Source: Streptomyces sp. G44 (lineage in GTDB: Bacteria; Actinomycetota; Actinomycetes; Streptomycetales; Streptomycetaceae). Taken from it: 34,389 bases of DNA. The number at the start of each line of letters is the position of its first letter. The stretch's first letter is position 1. Under the pieces are notes generated by a model. That model saw only the letters and a program-made list of their open reading frames with translations, was not told the origin of the DNA and ran no database searches. Shown here piece after piece: positions 15,123-22,715 of this stretch. The stretch covers positions 1 through 34,389 of the forward strand of contig NZ_JAFEXF010000068.1 in the NCBI RefSeq assembly GCF_016905445.1, read 5' to 3'. Position numbers and translations under genes: made by a program.

Positions 15123-15847
15123 GACGAGGCCACCGCGGCGAGCGCCTCTTCGAGCGTGAACGCCTTCGCGTACAGCGCCTTGCCGACGATCGCGCCCTCG
15201 ACGCCGAGCGGGACGAGCTCGGAGATGGCGCGCAAATCGTCCAGCGACGAGACACCGCCGGAGGCGACCACGGGGCGGTCCGTCGCCGCGCAGACGTTGC
15301 GCAGCAGCTCCAGGTTGGGGCCCTGGAGCGTGCCGTCCTTGGCGATGTCGGTGACCACGTAGCGCGCGCAGCCCTCGGCGTTCAGGCGCTCCAGGGTCTC
15401 GTAGAGGTCGCCGCCGTCGCGGGTCCAGCCGCGGCCGCGCAGCGTGGTGCCGCGTACGTCGAGACCGACGGCGATCTTGTCGCCGTGCTCGGCGATGACC
15501 TTGGCGACCCACTCGGGGGTCTCCAGGGCGGCGGTGCCGAGGTTGACGCGGGTGCAGCCGGTGGCGAGCGCGGCGGCCAGCGAGGCGTCGTCGCGGATGC
15601 CGCCGGACAGCTCGACCTTGATGTCCATGGCTCCCGCGACCTCGGAGATCAGCTCGCGGTTGTCACCGGTGCCGAACGCCGCGTCCAGGTCGACCAGGTG
15701 CAGCCACTCGGCGCCCGACCGCTGCCAGGCGAGGGCGGCCTCCAGCGGGGAGCCGTAGGAGGTCTCCGAGCCGGACTCGCCGTGGACGAGGCGTACGGCC
15801 TGGCCGTCGCGGACGTCGACGGCGGGAAGGAGTTCGAGGGTGCTCAC
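15119..15847 (-). CDS. priA: Bifunctional HisA/TrpF isomerase PriA
   Basis: PriA carries out both the ProFAR isomerase step of histidine synthesis and the phosphoribosylanthranilate isomerase step of tryptophan synthesis, as established for actinobacteria. The 242-residue barrel has Asp11 (LLPAVDVRDGQAVRL), Asp130 (VGLDVRG) and TDIAKDGTLQGPN at 166-178, plus RGRGWTRDGG in the substrate loop. No separate trpF is present near trpC, which fits dual use. The GTG at 15847 overlaps the hisH stop (GTGA). The gene lies in the his operon but serves the trp genes located a few kb away. Confidence 0.94.
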   Translation of the reverse strand: MSTLELLPAVDVRDGQAVRLVHGESGSETSYGSPLEAALAWQRSGAEWLHLVDLDAAFGTGDNRELISEVAGAMDIKVELSGGIRDDASLAAALATGCTRVNLGTAALETPEWVAKVIAEHGDKIAVGLDVRGTTLRGRGWTRDGGDLYETLERLNAEGCARYVVTDIAKDGTLQGPNLELLRNVCAATDRPVVASGGVSSLDDLRAISELVPLGVEGAIVGKALYAKAFTLEEALAAVASS

Positions 15848-16485
15848 AGGGTTCCGATCCAGTTGGTGAGGAGCTGGGCGCCGGCGTCGCCGGACTTCTC
15901 GGGGTGGAACTGGGTGGCGCACAGGGCGCCGTTCTCGACGGCCGCCACGAAGGGCTCGCCGTGCGTGGACCAGGTGACGTGCGGGGCGCGCATCGCCGGG
16001 TTCGCGACTTCGAGGGTCCAGTGGTGCACGGCGTAGGAGTGCACGAAGTAGAAGCGGGCGTCGTCGTCCAGGCCCTGGAAGAGCGTCGACCCGGCGGAGG
16101 TCTGGACGGTGTTCCAGCCCATGTGCGGGACGATCTCGGCCTTCAGCGGCTCGACCGTGCCGGGCCACTCGTCGAGGCCCTCGGTCTCGACGCCGTGCTC
16201 GATGCCGCGTGCGAAGAGGATCTGCATGCCGACGCAGATGCCCAGCACGGGACGGCCGCCGGCCAGGCGGCGGCCGACGATCCAGTCGCCGCGCGCTTCC
16301 TTAAGGCCCTGCATGCAGGCGGCGAACGCGCCGACACCCGGCACGAGCAGGCCGTCGGCGTTCATGGCCGTGTCGTAGTCGCGCGTTATCTCCACGTCGG
16401 CGCCCGCGCGGGCGAGGGCGCGCTCGGCGGAGCGGACGTTGCCGAAGCCGTAGTCGAAGACGACGACCTTCTTGGGAGTGCTCAT
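15844..16485 (-). CDS. hisH: Imidazole glycerol phosphate synthase, glutamine amidotransferase subunit
   Basis: HisH releases ammonia from glutamine for HisF. The 213-residue class I amidotransferase has the nucleophile Cys84 in GICVGMQ and the His194/Glu196 pair in QFHPEKSGDAG. A strong Shine-Dalgarno (GGAGGGG) lies about eight bases before the ATG at 16485, so this gene initiates independently of the small membrane protein 17 bases upstream. It overlaps priA by four bases. Confidence 0.96.
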   Translation of the reverse strand: MSTPKKVVVFDYGFGNVRSAERALARAGADVEITRDYDTAMNADGLLVPGVGAFAACMQGLKEARGDWIVGRRLAGGRPVLGICVGMQILFARGIEHGVETEGLDEWPGTVEPLKAEIVPHMGWNTVQTSAGSTLFQGLDDDARFYFVHSYAVHHWTLEVANPAMRAPHVTWSTHGEPFVAAVENGALCATQFHPEKSGDAGAQLLTNWIGTL

Positions 16486-16502
16486 CTCGCGTTCCCCTCC
16501 CG

Positions 16503-16667
16503 TCAGTTCCAGTAGTCGAGCCGCAGGATGCCCGCGGCCAGGCACATCGCGGCGCCGATGGACACCAGCGTGATCAGGCTCTTGGGCATCCCCTGCTTGA
16601 CGAAGGAGATGACGCCGCCGAGCAGGAAGAGACCGACGACGATGAGGATGGTGGTGAGGCCGGTCAT
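16503..16667 (-). CDS. 54-residue membrane protein inside the his operon
   Basis: A short gene beginning three bases after the hisB stop and ending 17 bases before hisH. The product starts MTGLTTILIVVGLFLLGGVI, has a basic loop SFVKQGMPKS, a second helix LITLVSIGAAMCLAAGI, and ends LRLDYWN. This gives two membrane helices with a short positively charged hairpin. Codon use is typical of neighbours and the position suggests translational coupling to hisB. Function is unknown. Small two-helix proteins of this kind are often seen at this site in Streptomyces his operons, to my knowledge without an assigned role. Confidence 0.85.
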   Translation of the reverse strand: MTGLTTILIVVGLFLLGGVISFVKQGMPKSLITLVSIGAAMCLAAGILRLDYWN

Positions 16668-16670
16668 CGG

Positions 16671-17264
16671 TTACAGCGCGCCCTTCGTGGACGGGAGGAT
16701 GCCGGCCGCGCGCGGGTCGCGCTCGGACGCGTACCGCAGGGCGCGGGCGAGCGCCTTGAACTGGCACTCCACGATGTGGTGGGCGTTGCGCCCGTAGGGC
16801 ACGTGGACGTGCAGGGCGATCTGCGCCTGCGCGACGAAGGACTCCAGGATGTGCCGGGTCATCGTCGTGTCGTACTCGCCGATCATCGGCGCCATCTTCT
16901 CGGGCTCGGTGTGCACGAGGTAGGGGCGGCCGGAGAGGTCGACGGTCACCTGGGCCAGCGACTCGTCGAGCGGGACCGTGCAGTTGCCGAAGCGGTAGAT
17001 GCCCACCTTGTCGCCGAGGGCCTGCCGGAAGGCGGCGCCGAGCGCGAGCGCGGTGTCCTCGATGGTGTGGTGGGAGTCGATGTGCAGGTCGCCCTCGGTC
17101 TTGACCGTGAGGTCGAACAGGCCGTGGCGGCCGAGCTGGTCGAGCATGTGGTCGTAGAAGCCGACGCCGGTCGACACGTCGACCTTGCCGGTGCCGTCGA
17201 GGTCGATCTCGACGACGACGGAGGTCTCCTTGGTGGTCCGCTCGACCCGTCCTACGCGGTTCAT
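16671..17264 (-). CDS. hisB: Imidazoleglycerol-phosphate dehydratase
   Basis: This monofunctional 197-residue dehydratase converts imidazole glycerol phosphate to imidazole acetol phosphate. The duplicated manganese-binding motifs are present as DSHHTIEDTALALG at 63-76 and NAHHIVECQFKALARAL at 160-176. The phosphatase domain of the enterobacterial fusion is absent, as expected outside gamma-proteobacteria. The ATG at 17264 overlaps the hisC stop by four bases. Confidence 0.96.
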   Translation of the reverse strand: MNRVGRVERTTKETSVVVEIDLDGTGKVDVSTGVGFYDHMLDQLGRHGLFDLTVKTEGDLHIDSHHTIEDTALALGAAFRQALGDKVGIYRFGNCTVPLDESLAQVTVDLSGRPYLVHTEPEKMAPMIGEYDTTMTRHILESFVAQAQIALHVHVPYGRNAHHIVECQFKALARALRYASERDPRAAGILPSTKGAL

Positions 17265-18382
17265 GCGTGCAGCTCCTTCTTGAGTTCGCGCACCGCATCG
17301 AGGAACGCGTCGTTTTCGTCGGGGGTTCCCGCGGTGACCCGCAGCCATCCCGGTACGCCGTTGTCCCGGACCAGGACGCCCCGGTCGAGAATCTTCCGCC
17401 ACACCTCGTGTGCGCCCCCCTCGCCGTCGAAGCGCCCGAACTGCACGAAGTTGGCGTCGGAGTCCGTGACCTCGTACCCCAGCGCGCGCAGCTCGGTGAC
17501 GAGGCGGTCGCGCTCGGCCTTGAGCTGGTCCACGTACTTCAGGAGCGTGTCGGTGTGCTCCAGGGCGGCGAGGGCGGTGGCCTGCGTGACGGCCGACAGG
17601 TGGTACGGCAGGCGCACCAGCTGTACGGCGTCGACGACCGCCGGGTGGGCGGCGAGGTAGCCGAGGCGCAGTCCGGCGGCGCCGAAGGCCTTCGACATGG
17701 TCCGGGAGACGACGAGGTTCGGGCGCCCCTCGATCAGCGGGAGCAGCGAGTCGCCGTGGCTGAACTCGACGTACGCCTCGTCGACCACCACCATGGACGG
17801 CTTCGCGGCCTGCGCCGCTTCGTACAGCGCGAGAACGGTCTCGGCGGGGACGGCGTTGCCGGTGGGGTTGTTGGGGGTGGTGATGAAGACGACGTCCGGC
17901 TGGTGCTCGGCGATGGCCTTGGCCGCCGCCTCCACGTCGACCGTGAAGTCGTCGTGGCGCGGCCCGGAGATCCAGGCCGTGCCGGTGCCGCGCGCGATCA
18001 GGCCGTGCATGGAGTACGAGGGCTCGAAGCCGATGGCCGTCCTGCCGGGGCCGCCGAAGGTCTGGAGGAGCTGCTGGATGACCTCGTTGGAGCCGTTGGC
18101 CGCCCAGACGTGGGCGAGGGACAGCTCGTGGCCCGTGGTGCGGGTGAGGTAGCGCGCCAGCTCGGTGCGCAGCTCCACCGCGTCCCGGTCGGGGTAGCGG
18201 TTGAGGCCGCGGGCGGCCTCGCGGACCCGCTCGGCGATGCGCTCGACGAGCGGCTCGGGGAGCGGGTAGGGGTTTTCGTTGGTGTTCAGGCGGACGGGTA
18301 CGTCGAGCTGGGGCGCGCCGTAGGGAGACTTGCCGCGCAGCTCGTCGCGGACGGGGAGATCGTCGATGCGTACGTCGCTCAC
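17261..18382 (-). CDS. hisC: Histidinol-phosphate aminotransferase
   Basis: HisC transaminates imidazole acetol phosphate with glutamate using pyridoxal phosphate. The 373-residue fold-type I enzyme has LNTNENPYPLP near 34-44, NGSNEVIQ, TPNNPTGN, VVDEAYVEFS, and the PLP-Schiff-base lysine Lys231 in SRTMSKAFGAAGLRLG. I chose GTG at 18382 because it overlaps the hisD stop (GTGA). An ATG 18 bases upstream is possible but would extend into hisD. Confidence 0.95.
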   Translation of the reverse strand: MSDVRIDDLPVRDELRGKSPYGAPQLDVPVRLNTNENPYPLPEPLVERIAERVREAARGLNRYPDRDAVELRTELARYLTRTTGHELSLAHVWAANGSNEVIQQLLQTFGGPGRTAIGFEPSYSMHGLIARGTGTAWISGPRHDDFTVDVEAAAKAIAEHQPDVVFITTPNNPTGNAVPAETVLALYEAAQAAKPSMVVVDEAYVEFSHGDSLLPLIEGRPNLVVSRTMSKAFGAAGLRLGYLAAHPAVVDAVQLVRLPYHLSAVTQATALAALEHTDTLLKYVDQLKAERDRLVTELRALGYEVTDSDANFVQFGRFDGEGGAHEVWRKILDRGVLVRDNGVPGWLRVTAGTPDENDAFLDAVRELKKELHA

Positions 18383-19728
18383 TGGCCCGGCACCTTCCAC
18401 CCGCTGTGCCAGTCTTGTTCGCCTTCGGCAAAACGCGCCTTCACGGCCGCCCCGTGCGCCGGCAGGTCCTCCGCCTCGGCGAGCGTCACCACGTGGTGCG
18501 CGACGTCCGCGAGCGCCTCGCGGGTGTAGTCCACGATGTGGATGCCGCGCAGGAACGACTGGACGGACAGGCCCGAGGAGTGGCAGGCGCAGCCGCCGGT
18601 CGGCAGGACGTGGTTGGAGCCCGCGCAGTAGTCGCCGAGGGAGACCGGCGCCCAGGGGCCGACGAAGATCGCGCCCGCGTTCTTGACGCGCTCGGCGACG
18701 GCGGCGGCGTCGGCGGTCTGGATCTCCAGGTGCTCGGCGCCGTACGCGTCGACGACCCGCAGGCCCTCTGCCACGCCGTCGACCAGGACGATCGCGGACT
18801 GGCGGCCCTGAAGCGCGGGGACGATGCGGTCCTCGACGTGCTTGGTCGCGGCGACCTGCGGCTCAAGCTCCTTCACGACCGCGTCGGCGAGTGCCACGGA
18901 GTCGGTGACGAGCACGGCGGCCGCGAGCGGGTCGTGCTCGGCCTGGCTGATCAGGTCGGACGCGACGTGCGCCGGGTCGGCGGTGTCGTCGGCGAGGACG
19001 GCGATCTCGGTCGGGCCCGCCTCGGTGTCGATGCCGATGCGGCCGGTGAAGTAGCGCTTGGCGGCGGCGACCCAGATGTTGCCGGGGCCGGTCACCATGT
19101 TGGCGGGGGCGCAGGTCTCGGTGCCGTACGCGAACATCGCGACGGCCTGGGCGCCGCCGACGGCGTACACCTCGTCGATGCCGAGGAGCGCGCAGGCGGC
19201 GAGGATCGTCGGGTGCGGCAGCCCGCCGAAGTCGGCCTGCGGCGGGGACGCGAGCGCCATCGACCCGACGCCCGCCTCCTGCGCCGGGACGGCGTTCATG
19301 ATCACGGAGGAGGGGTAGACGGACCGGCCGCCCGGGGCGTAGAGCCCGACGCGCTCGACCGGGACCCACTTCTCGGTGACCGTGCCGCCGGGCACGACCT
19401 GCACGGTGTGCGGGGCGCGGCGCTGGGCGGAGTGGACGAGGCGGGCGCGGCGGATCGACTCCTCCAGGGCCTCGCGCACGAGGGGGTCGAGACCGGCCAG
19501 TGCCTCCTTGAGGGCGGCGGCGGGCACCCGGACCTGGTCGAGGCGTACGCCGTCGAATTTCTCCGCGTACTCGATCAGCGCCGCGTCGCCACGATGATGC
19601 ACGTCCTCGCAGATGGGCCGCACCTTCTCCAGGGCGGCCGCGACGTCGAAGTCGGCACGGGGCAGCAGGGCGCGCAGGGCGGGGCCCTCGGGGAGGGCGT
19701 CGCCGCGCAGATCGATTCGAGAGATCAC
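18379..19728 (-). CDS. hisD: Histidinol dehydrogenase
   Basis: HisD oxidises histidinol to histidine in two NAD-dependent steps. The 449-residue protein contains YAPGGRSVYPSSVIMNAVPA, GIDTEAGPTEIAVLAD, the zinc/substrate region DLISQAEHDP, and the late motif GGCACHSSGLSVQSFLRG. GTG at 19728 gives the expected N-terminus ISRIDLRG. A longer frame to 19776 would run into a likely regulatory region. It heads the his operon. No ribosome binding site is obvious. An AT-richer intergenic stretch with an inverted repeat lies upstream. Confidence 0.95.
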   Translation of the reverse strand: MISRIDLRGDALPEGPALRALLPRADFDVAAALEKVRPICEDVHHRGDAALIEYAEKFDGVRLDQVRVPAAALKEALAGLDPLVREALEESIRRARLVHSAQRRAPHTVQVVPGGTVTEKWVPVERVGLYAPGGRSVYPSSVIMNAVPAQEAGVGSMALASPPQADFGGLPHPTILAACALLGIDEVYAVGGAQAVAMFAYGTETCAPANMVTGPGNIWVAAAKRYFTGRIGIDTEAGPTEIAVLADDTADPAHVASDLISQAEHDPLAAAVLVTDSVALADAVVKELEPQVAATKHVEDRIVPALQGRQSAIVLVDGVAEGLRVVDAYGAEHLEIQTADAAAVAERVKNAGAIFVGPWAPVSLGDYCAGSNHVLPTGGCACHSSGLSVQSFLRGIHIVDYTREALADVAHHVVTLAEAEDLPAHGAAVKARFAEGEQDWHSGWKVPGQ

Positions 19729-19770
19729 ATGGCCAATTCTCTCAGACCTTCTTTCGACCTCGGTCGCCCG

Positions 19771-19785
19771 TATCACTGGCTGATA
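19771..19785. promoter_or_regulatory. Inverted repeat between divergent hisD and the beta-helix membrane protein gene
   Basis: TATCA-CTGGC-TGATA is a perfect 5-bp-arm inverted repeat with a five-base spacer, 43 bases upstream of hisD. It is in the least GC-rich part of the his region, where promoters of both divergent genes are expected. It is a candidate operator, with no known regulator assigned. Confidence 0.35.
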
Positions 19786-19890
19786 TGAATCTCACGGGAC
19801 CGCCTTCACCGCACGCGTTCAGCCGGTCACACAGCGGGCATGAAACGGGTGTACCACGCACCGGTGCGTGCGGAGGGAGGTGACGGGGCA

Positions 19891-21465
19891 GTGGTCGACG
19901 ACGAGAGCGCCGCGGAGCCGCCGGACGGGCTGACCGCCGCGGAGATCGGCATGTGGCAGGCGTTCCGCAACGGCAGTGTCTACGACCTGAGGTCGGGCGA
20001 CGGCGCCGCGGACGATCCGCACGGCGGGCACCCCTGGGGGCCCGAGCGCAGCGTGCGGGCGCGCATCGTGTGCTGGCTCCTGCTCGACGGGCCGCCCGCG
20101 CTGGCGGGCCGGGTCTCGTCGCTGAAGCTGGCGGGGGTGCAGATCACCGATGTGCTCGACCTCGCGGGCGGGACCATCGCCCCGTACACCGAGCTGAAGC
20201 ACTGCCGCTTCGAGAAGGAGATCCTCCTTCCCGAGTCCCGCTTCGCCACGCTGCGCCTCGTCGACTGCTCGATCCCGCGCATCGAGGCGGCCAGGCTGCA
20301 CACCGAGGGCGACCTGCATCTGCCGCGCTGCCGGGTCCACAACGGCATCCGCCTCACCGACGCCCAGATCGGCACCGATCTGCTCCTGAACCAGGCGGTG
20401 GTCTACCGCGACCGGCGCGGCCGCTCGATCACCGGCGACGGCCTCGCCGTCGGGCAGGACCTCCAGGCCGAGATGATGGAGTCGCACGGCGAGCTGAGCC
20501 TGCGCGGCGCGAAGGTCGGCGTGTCGCTGAGCCTGCGCGGCAGCAGGCTCATCAACCAGTACGGGCGGTACGCGCTCAACGCCCCGCAGCTGACCGTCGA
20601 GCGCACGCTGTACCTGACGCCCGCCGCCGTCGGCAATCCGCCGCAGACCAGCGGTACGACCCCGGCGCGCGGCACCCGCGTCCAGCGCTTCGAGTGCGAG
20701 GGCGGCATCCGCCTGGACGACGGCCGCTTCGGTGACGCCATCGACTTCGCCGCGGCCCGCTTCGCGCTCCAGAACGACCAGGAGATCTCGCTGCGTCGCG
20801 TCCAGACGCCCGAGCTGCGCTTCCTCGGCGAGGCGCCGCGGCGCGGCAAGGTCGTGCTGTCCGGCGCCAAGGTCGTCAACCTCATCGACCGGGCGGCCGG
20901 CTGGCCCGGCCCCGGCTGTCTCCAGATGGGCGGTTTCACCTACGAGAACCTCGTCCCGCTGGGCAGCTTCACGCTCGACCAGCGGCTGGCCTGGGTGGCG
21001 GCCGCGACCGCCGAGTACAACCCGGAGCCGTACGAGAAGCTGGCCGCCGTCCTGCGCCACGGCGGGGAGGACGCCGACGCCCGCGAGGTCCTGCTCGCCA
21101 AGCAGCGCCGGCGCCGCGAGACGCTGCCGCTGGCGGCGAAGCTGTGGGGCTTCGCCCAGGACTGGACGGTCGCGTACGGCTACCGGCCGGGCCGGGCCGC
21201 GGTGTGGATGGCCGTGCTGTGGGCGGTCAGCGCGGTGGCGTTCTCGCACGCGGACCATCCGGCGATCAAAGCGGGCGAACACCCGAACTGGAACCCCGCG
21301 CTCTTCTCCCTCGACCTGCTGCTGCCCGTGATCAACCTCGGCCAGGACGGCTACTGGCAGTTGCGCGGCGGCTGGCAGTGGCTGTCGACGGTGCTGATCC
21401 TGCTGGGCTGGGTCCTGGCGACGACGGTGGCGGCGGGCGCGACCCGGCTGCTGCGGCGCAACTGA
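19891..21465 (+). CDS. Beta-helix-like repeat protein with C-terminal two-helix membrane/pore-like domain
   Basis: A 524-residue protein that streptomycete annotations often call a membrane-associated oxidoreductase, without visible nucleotide or redox motifs. After a helical start there is a long run of short hydrophobic repeats (SSLKLAGVQITDVLDLAGG, EGDLHLPRCRVHNGIRLTDA, QDLQAEMMESHGELSLRGAK and similar) typical of a right-handed beta-helix or pentapeptide-like solenoid. The C-terminus has a helix AAVWMAVLWAVSAVAFSHA, a re-entrant-like stretch FSLDLLLPVINLGQDGYW, and a last helix WLSTVLILLGWVLATTVAAG, an arrangement like a two-helix ion-channel pore. I choose GTG at 19891 because GGAGGTGA lies nine bases upstream. 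The ATG at 19840 lacks such a site. It is divergent from hisD. Function is unknown. Confidence 0.78.
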   Translation: MVDDESAAEPPDGLTAAEIGMWQAFRNGSVYDLRSGDGAADDPHGGHPWGPERSVRARIVCWLLLDGPPALAGRVSSLKLAGVQITDVLDLAGGTIAPYTELKHCRFEKEILLPESRFATLRLVDCSIPRIEAARLHTEGDLHLPRCRVHNGIRLTDAQIGTDLLLNQAVVYRDRRGRSITGDGLAVGQDLQAEMMESHGELSLRGAKVGVSLSLRGSRLINQYGRYALNAPQLTVERTLYLTPAAVGNPPQTSGTTPARGTRVQRFECEGGIRLDDGRFGDAIDFAAARFALQNDQEISLRRVQTPELRFLGEAPRRGKVVLSGAKVVNLIDRAAGWPGPGCLQMGGFTYENLVPLGSFTLDQRLAWVAAATAEYNPEPYEKLAAVLRHGGEDADAREVLLAKQRRRRETLPLAAKLWGFAQDWTVAYGYRPGRAAVWMAVLWAVSAVAFSHADHPAIKAGEHPNWNPALFSLDLLLPVINLGQDGYWQLRGGWQWLSTVLILLGWVLATTVAAGATRLLRRN

Positions 21466-21528
21466 GGCGTGTCCCGCACCGCGCCGCCGGGCCGCCGCGC
21501 CCCGCCGCCGAACCGTTATCCGGCCGCG
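21466..21528. other. GC-rich spacer with no gene
   Basis: This is the first third of a 180-base gap between the beta-helix gene and the gene at 21646. It is CCGCC-rich with no clear hairpin terminator. The rest of the gap holds a candidate ECF-type promoter and the strong Shine-Dalgarno of the next gene. Confidence 0.5.
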
Positions 21529-21555
21529 GGCAACCTTCCCCGCCCTCCGGCCGTC
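21529..21555 (+). promoter_or_regulatory. Candidate ECF sigma-factor promoter
   Basis: GGCAACC (21529-21535) is followed after exactly 16 bases by CGTC (21552-21555). This matches the general AAC...CGTC architecture of extracytoplasmic-function sigma promoters in actinobacteria. Transcription would start about 80 bases before the gene at 21646. The sigma factor cannot be named from sequence. Confidence 0.4.
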
Positions 21556-21645
21556 ATCCCAGCGCGACGAACAATTCAGCAACCACGACGGTGACCGGCC
21601 ACCAGCCGCGCGAGCGGCGCCGGTTGAGGCGCAAAGGAGGGCACG

Positions 21646-22704
21646 GTGCTGCGTGCCTTCGTCCGTACCGCCCGCATGGTCCGGCACACCCCGCGGCTCG
21701 CCGCCGGGCTGCCGCCGGACGTGGACGTGCTCCTCGACGCGCCGGACGAGCGGCTCGCCCCCGCGCTGGTCGCCGCGGGGCGCGGCGACCACGGCCCGGC
21801 CGCCAAGCTCCTCGCCACCACCCGCGAGGCCGCCGAGTGGGAGAACCGCGACCGCTACACCACGCGGCTCGCGGCCTTCGCCCGCTCCCGCCCGGAGTGG
21901 TTCGACGCGTGGCTCGACGCGTCGCCGCACGACCCGGACGCCCTGCTCGTCAAGGCCGAGCTGGCGGTGGTGCGCGGCTGGGAGTCACCGGCCCGCGCCG
22001 AACTGCTGCGGGAGGTGAGCCCGCTGCTGACCGCCGCCGCCGAGGCCGACCCGCGCGACCCGGTGCCCTGGCGGATAGCCCTCGACCACGCCCGCGGCAC
22101 CCACGCCACGCACACCGTCTTCGAACAGCTGTGGGAGGAGGCGGTGCGCCGCTCCTCGTACCACTACGGCTGCCATGCCTCGGCCCTGCAATACCTCTCG
22201 GCCGCCTGGTACGGCTCGCACCGCGAGTGCTTCGACTTCGCCGAGCGCGCCGCGTCGGACGCGCTGCCCGGCTCGCTGATACAGGTTCTCCCGGCGCGGG
22301 CCGCCTTCGCCTACCTCACCAGTCCCTCGCATTCCACGGAGGCGACGCGAAGCGTCTCGATGGGGGGCGGCGCCCGGGAGACGGGCGGGAGCGTGCCGCG
22401 CGAGCGCCTGGACGCGGCGGCCGACCTCGCCATCGACCTGTCCCGGGAGTACGCGGCCGGTGACCCCTGGCCCGCCGAGGTCCGCAACCTCCTCACGTAC
22501 GTCCTGGTCCGCCTGGAGCGCTGGCACGACGCCCTGGAGCAGCTGCGCCTCATCGGCCCGTACGCGACGTCCTTCCCCTGGGACCGGATGGCGGACGATC
22601 CGCTGGGCCAGTTCCTGGAGCTGCGCGACGGCGTACGCATCGAAGTGGCGTCGATGACCCCGCTGCGGCCGCCGCGCGGACCCGCGCGCTCCGACGAGCA
22701 TTAG
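21646..22704 (+). CDS. Helical-repeat (TPR/solenoid-like) protein of unknown function
   Basis: A 352-residue cytoplasmic protein without a recognised enzymatic motif. It is composed of Ala/Leu/Arg-rich amphipathic helices: RDHGPAAKLL-type pairs, the conserved-looking segment PDALLVKAELAVVRGWE, then PWRIALDHARG, FEQLWEEAVRR, and the terminal EVRNLLTYVLVRLERWHDALEQ that resembles a TPR helix pair. The start is certain: AAAGGAGG lies five bases before GTG 21646. Around residues 227-252 a Ser/Gly/Arg-rich stretch (SPSHSTEATRSVSMGGG...) interrupts the helical pattern and its DNA looks like a repeat element. A putative ECF promoter precedes the gene. The next gene begins only about 11 bases after the stop. 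Confidence 0.75.
   Translation: MLRAFVRTARMVRHTPRLAAGLPPDVDVLLDAPDERLAPALVAAGRGDHGPAAKLLATTREAAEWENRDRYTTRLAAFARSRPEWFDAWLDASPHDPDALLVKAELAVVRGWESPARAELLREVSPLLTAAAEADPRDPVPWRIALDHARGTHATHTVFEQLWEEAVRRSSYHYGCHASALQYLSAAWYGSHRECFDFAERAASDALPGSLIQVLPARAAFAYLTSPSHSTEATRSVSMGGGARETGGSVPRERLDAAADLAIDLSREYAAGDPWPAEVRNLLTYVLVRLERWHDALEQLRLIGPYATSFPWDRMADDPLGQFLELRDGVRIEVASMTPLRPPRGPARSDEH
22325..22395. repeat. Repeat-like palindromic segment inside the coding sequence
   Basis: The DNA encoding the disordered insert contains GACGC-GAA-GCGTC (22344-22356) flanked by ATTCCACGGAGGC and CTCGATGGGGGGCGG. It is in frame, so the gene stays open, but composition and predicted structure differ from the helices on both sides. 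Similar GGCGACGCGAAGCGTCTCG sequences seem familiar to me from Streptomyces intergenic repeats. That recollection needs a genome search. Confidence 0.4.
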
Positions 22705-22715
22705 GCTTGCCGGTC

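Noticed and set aside
19729..19890. His-rich leader peptide (attenuator) upstream of hisD
   Set aside because: Short frames on the minus strand here contain no run of His codons and no terminator/antiterminator pair was seen.
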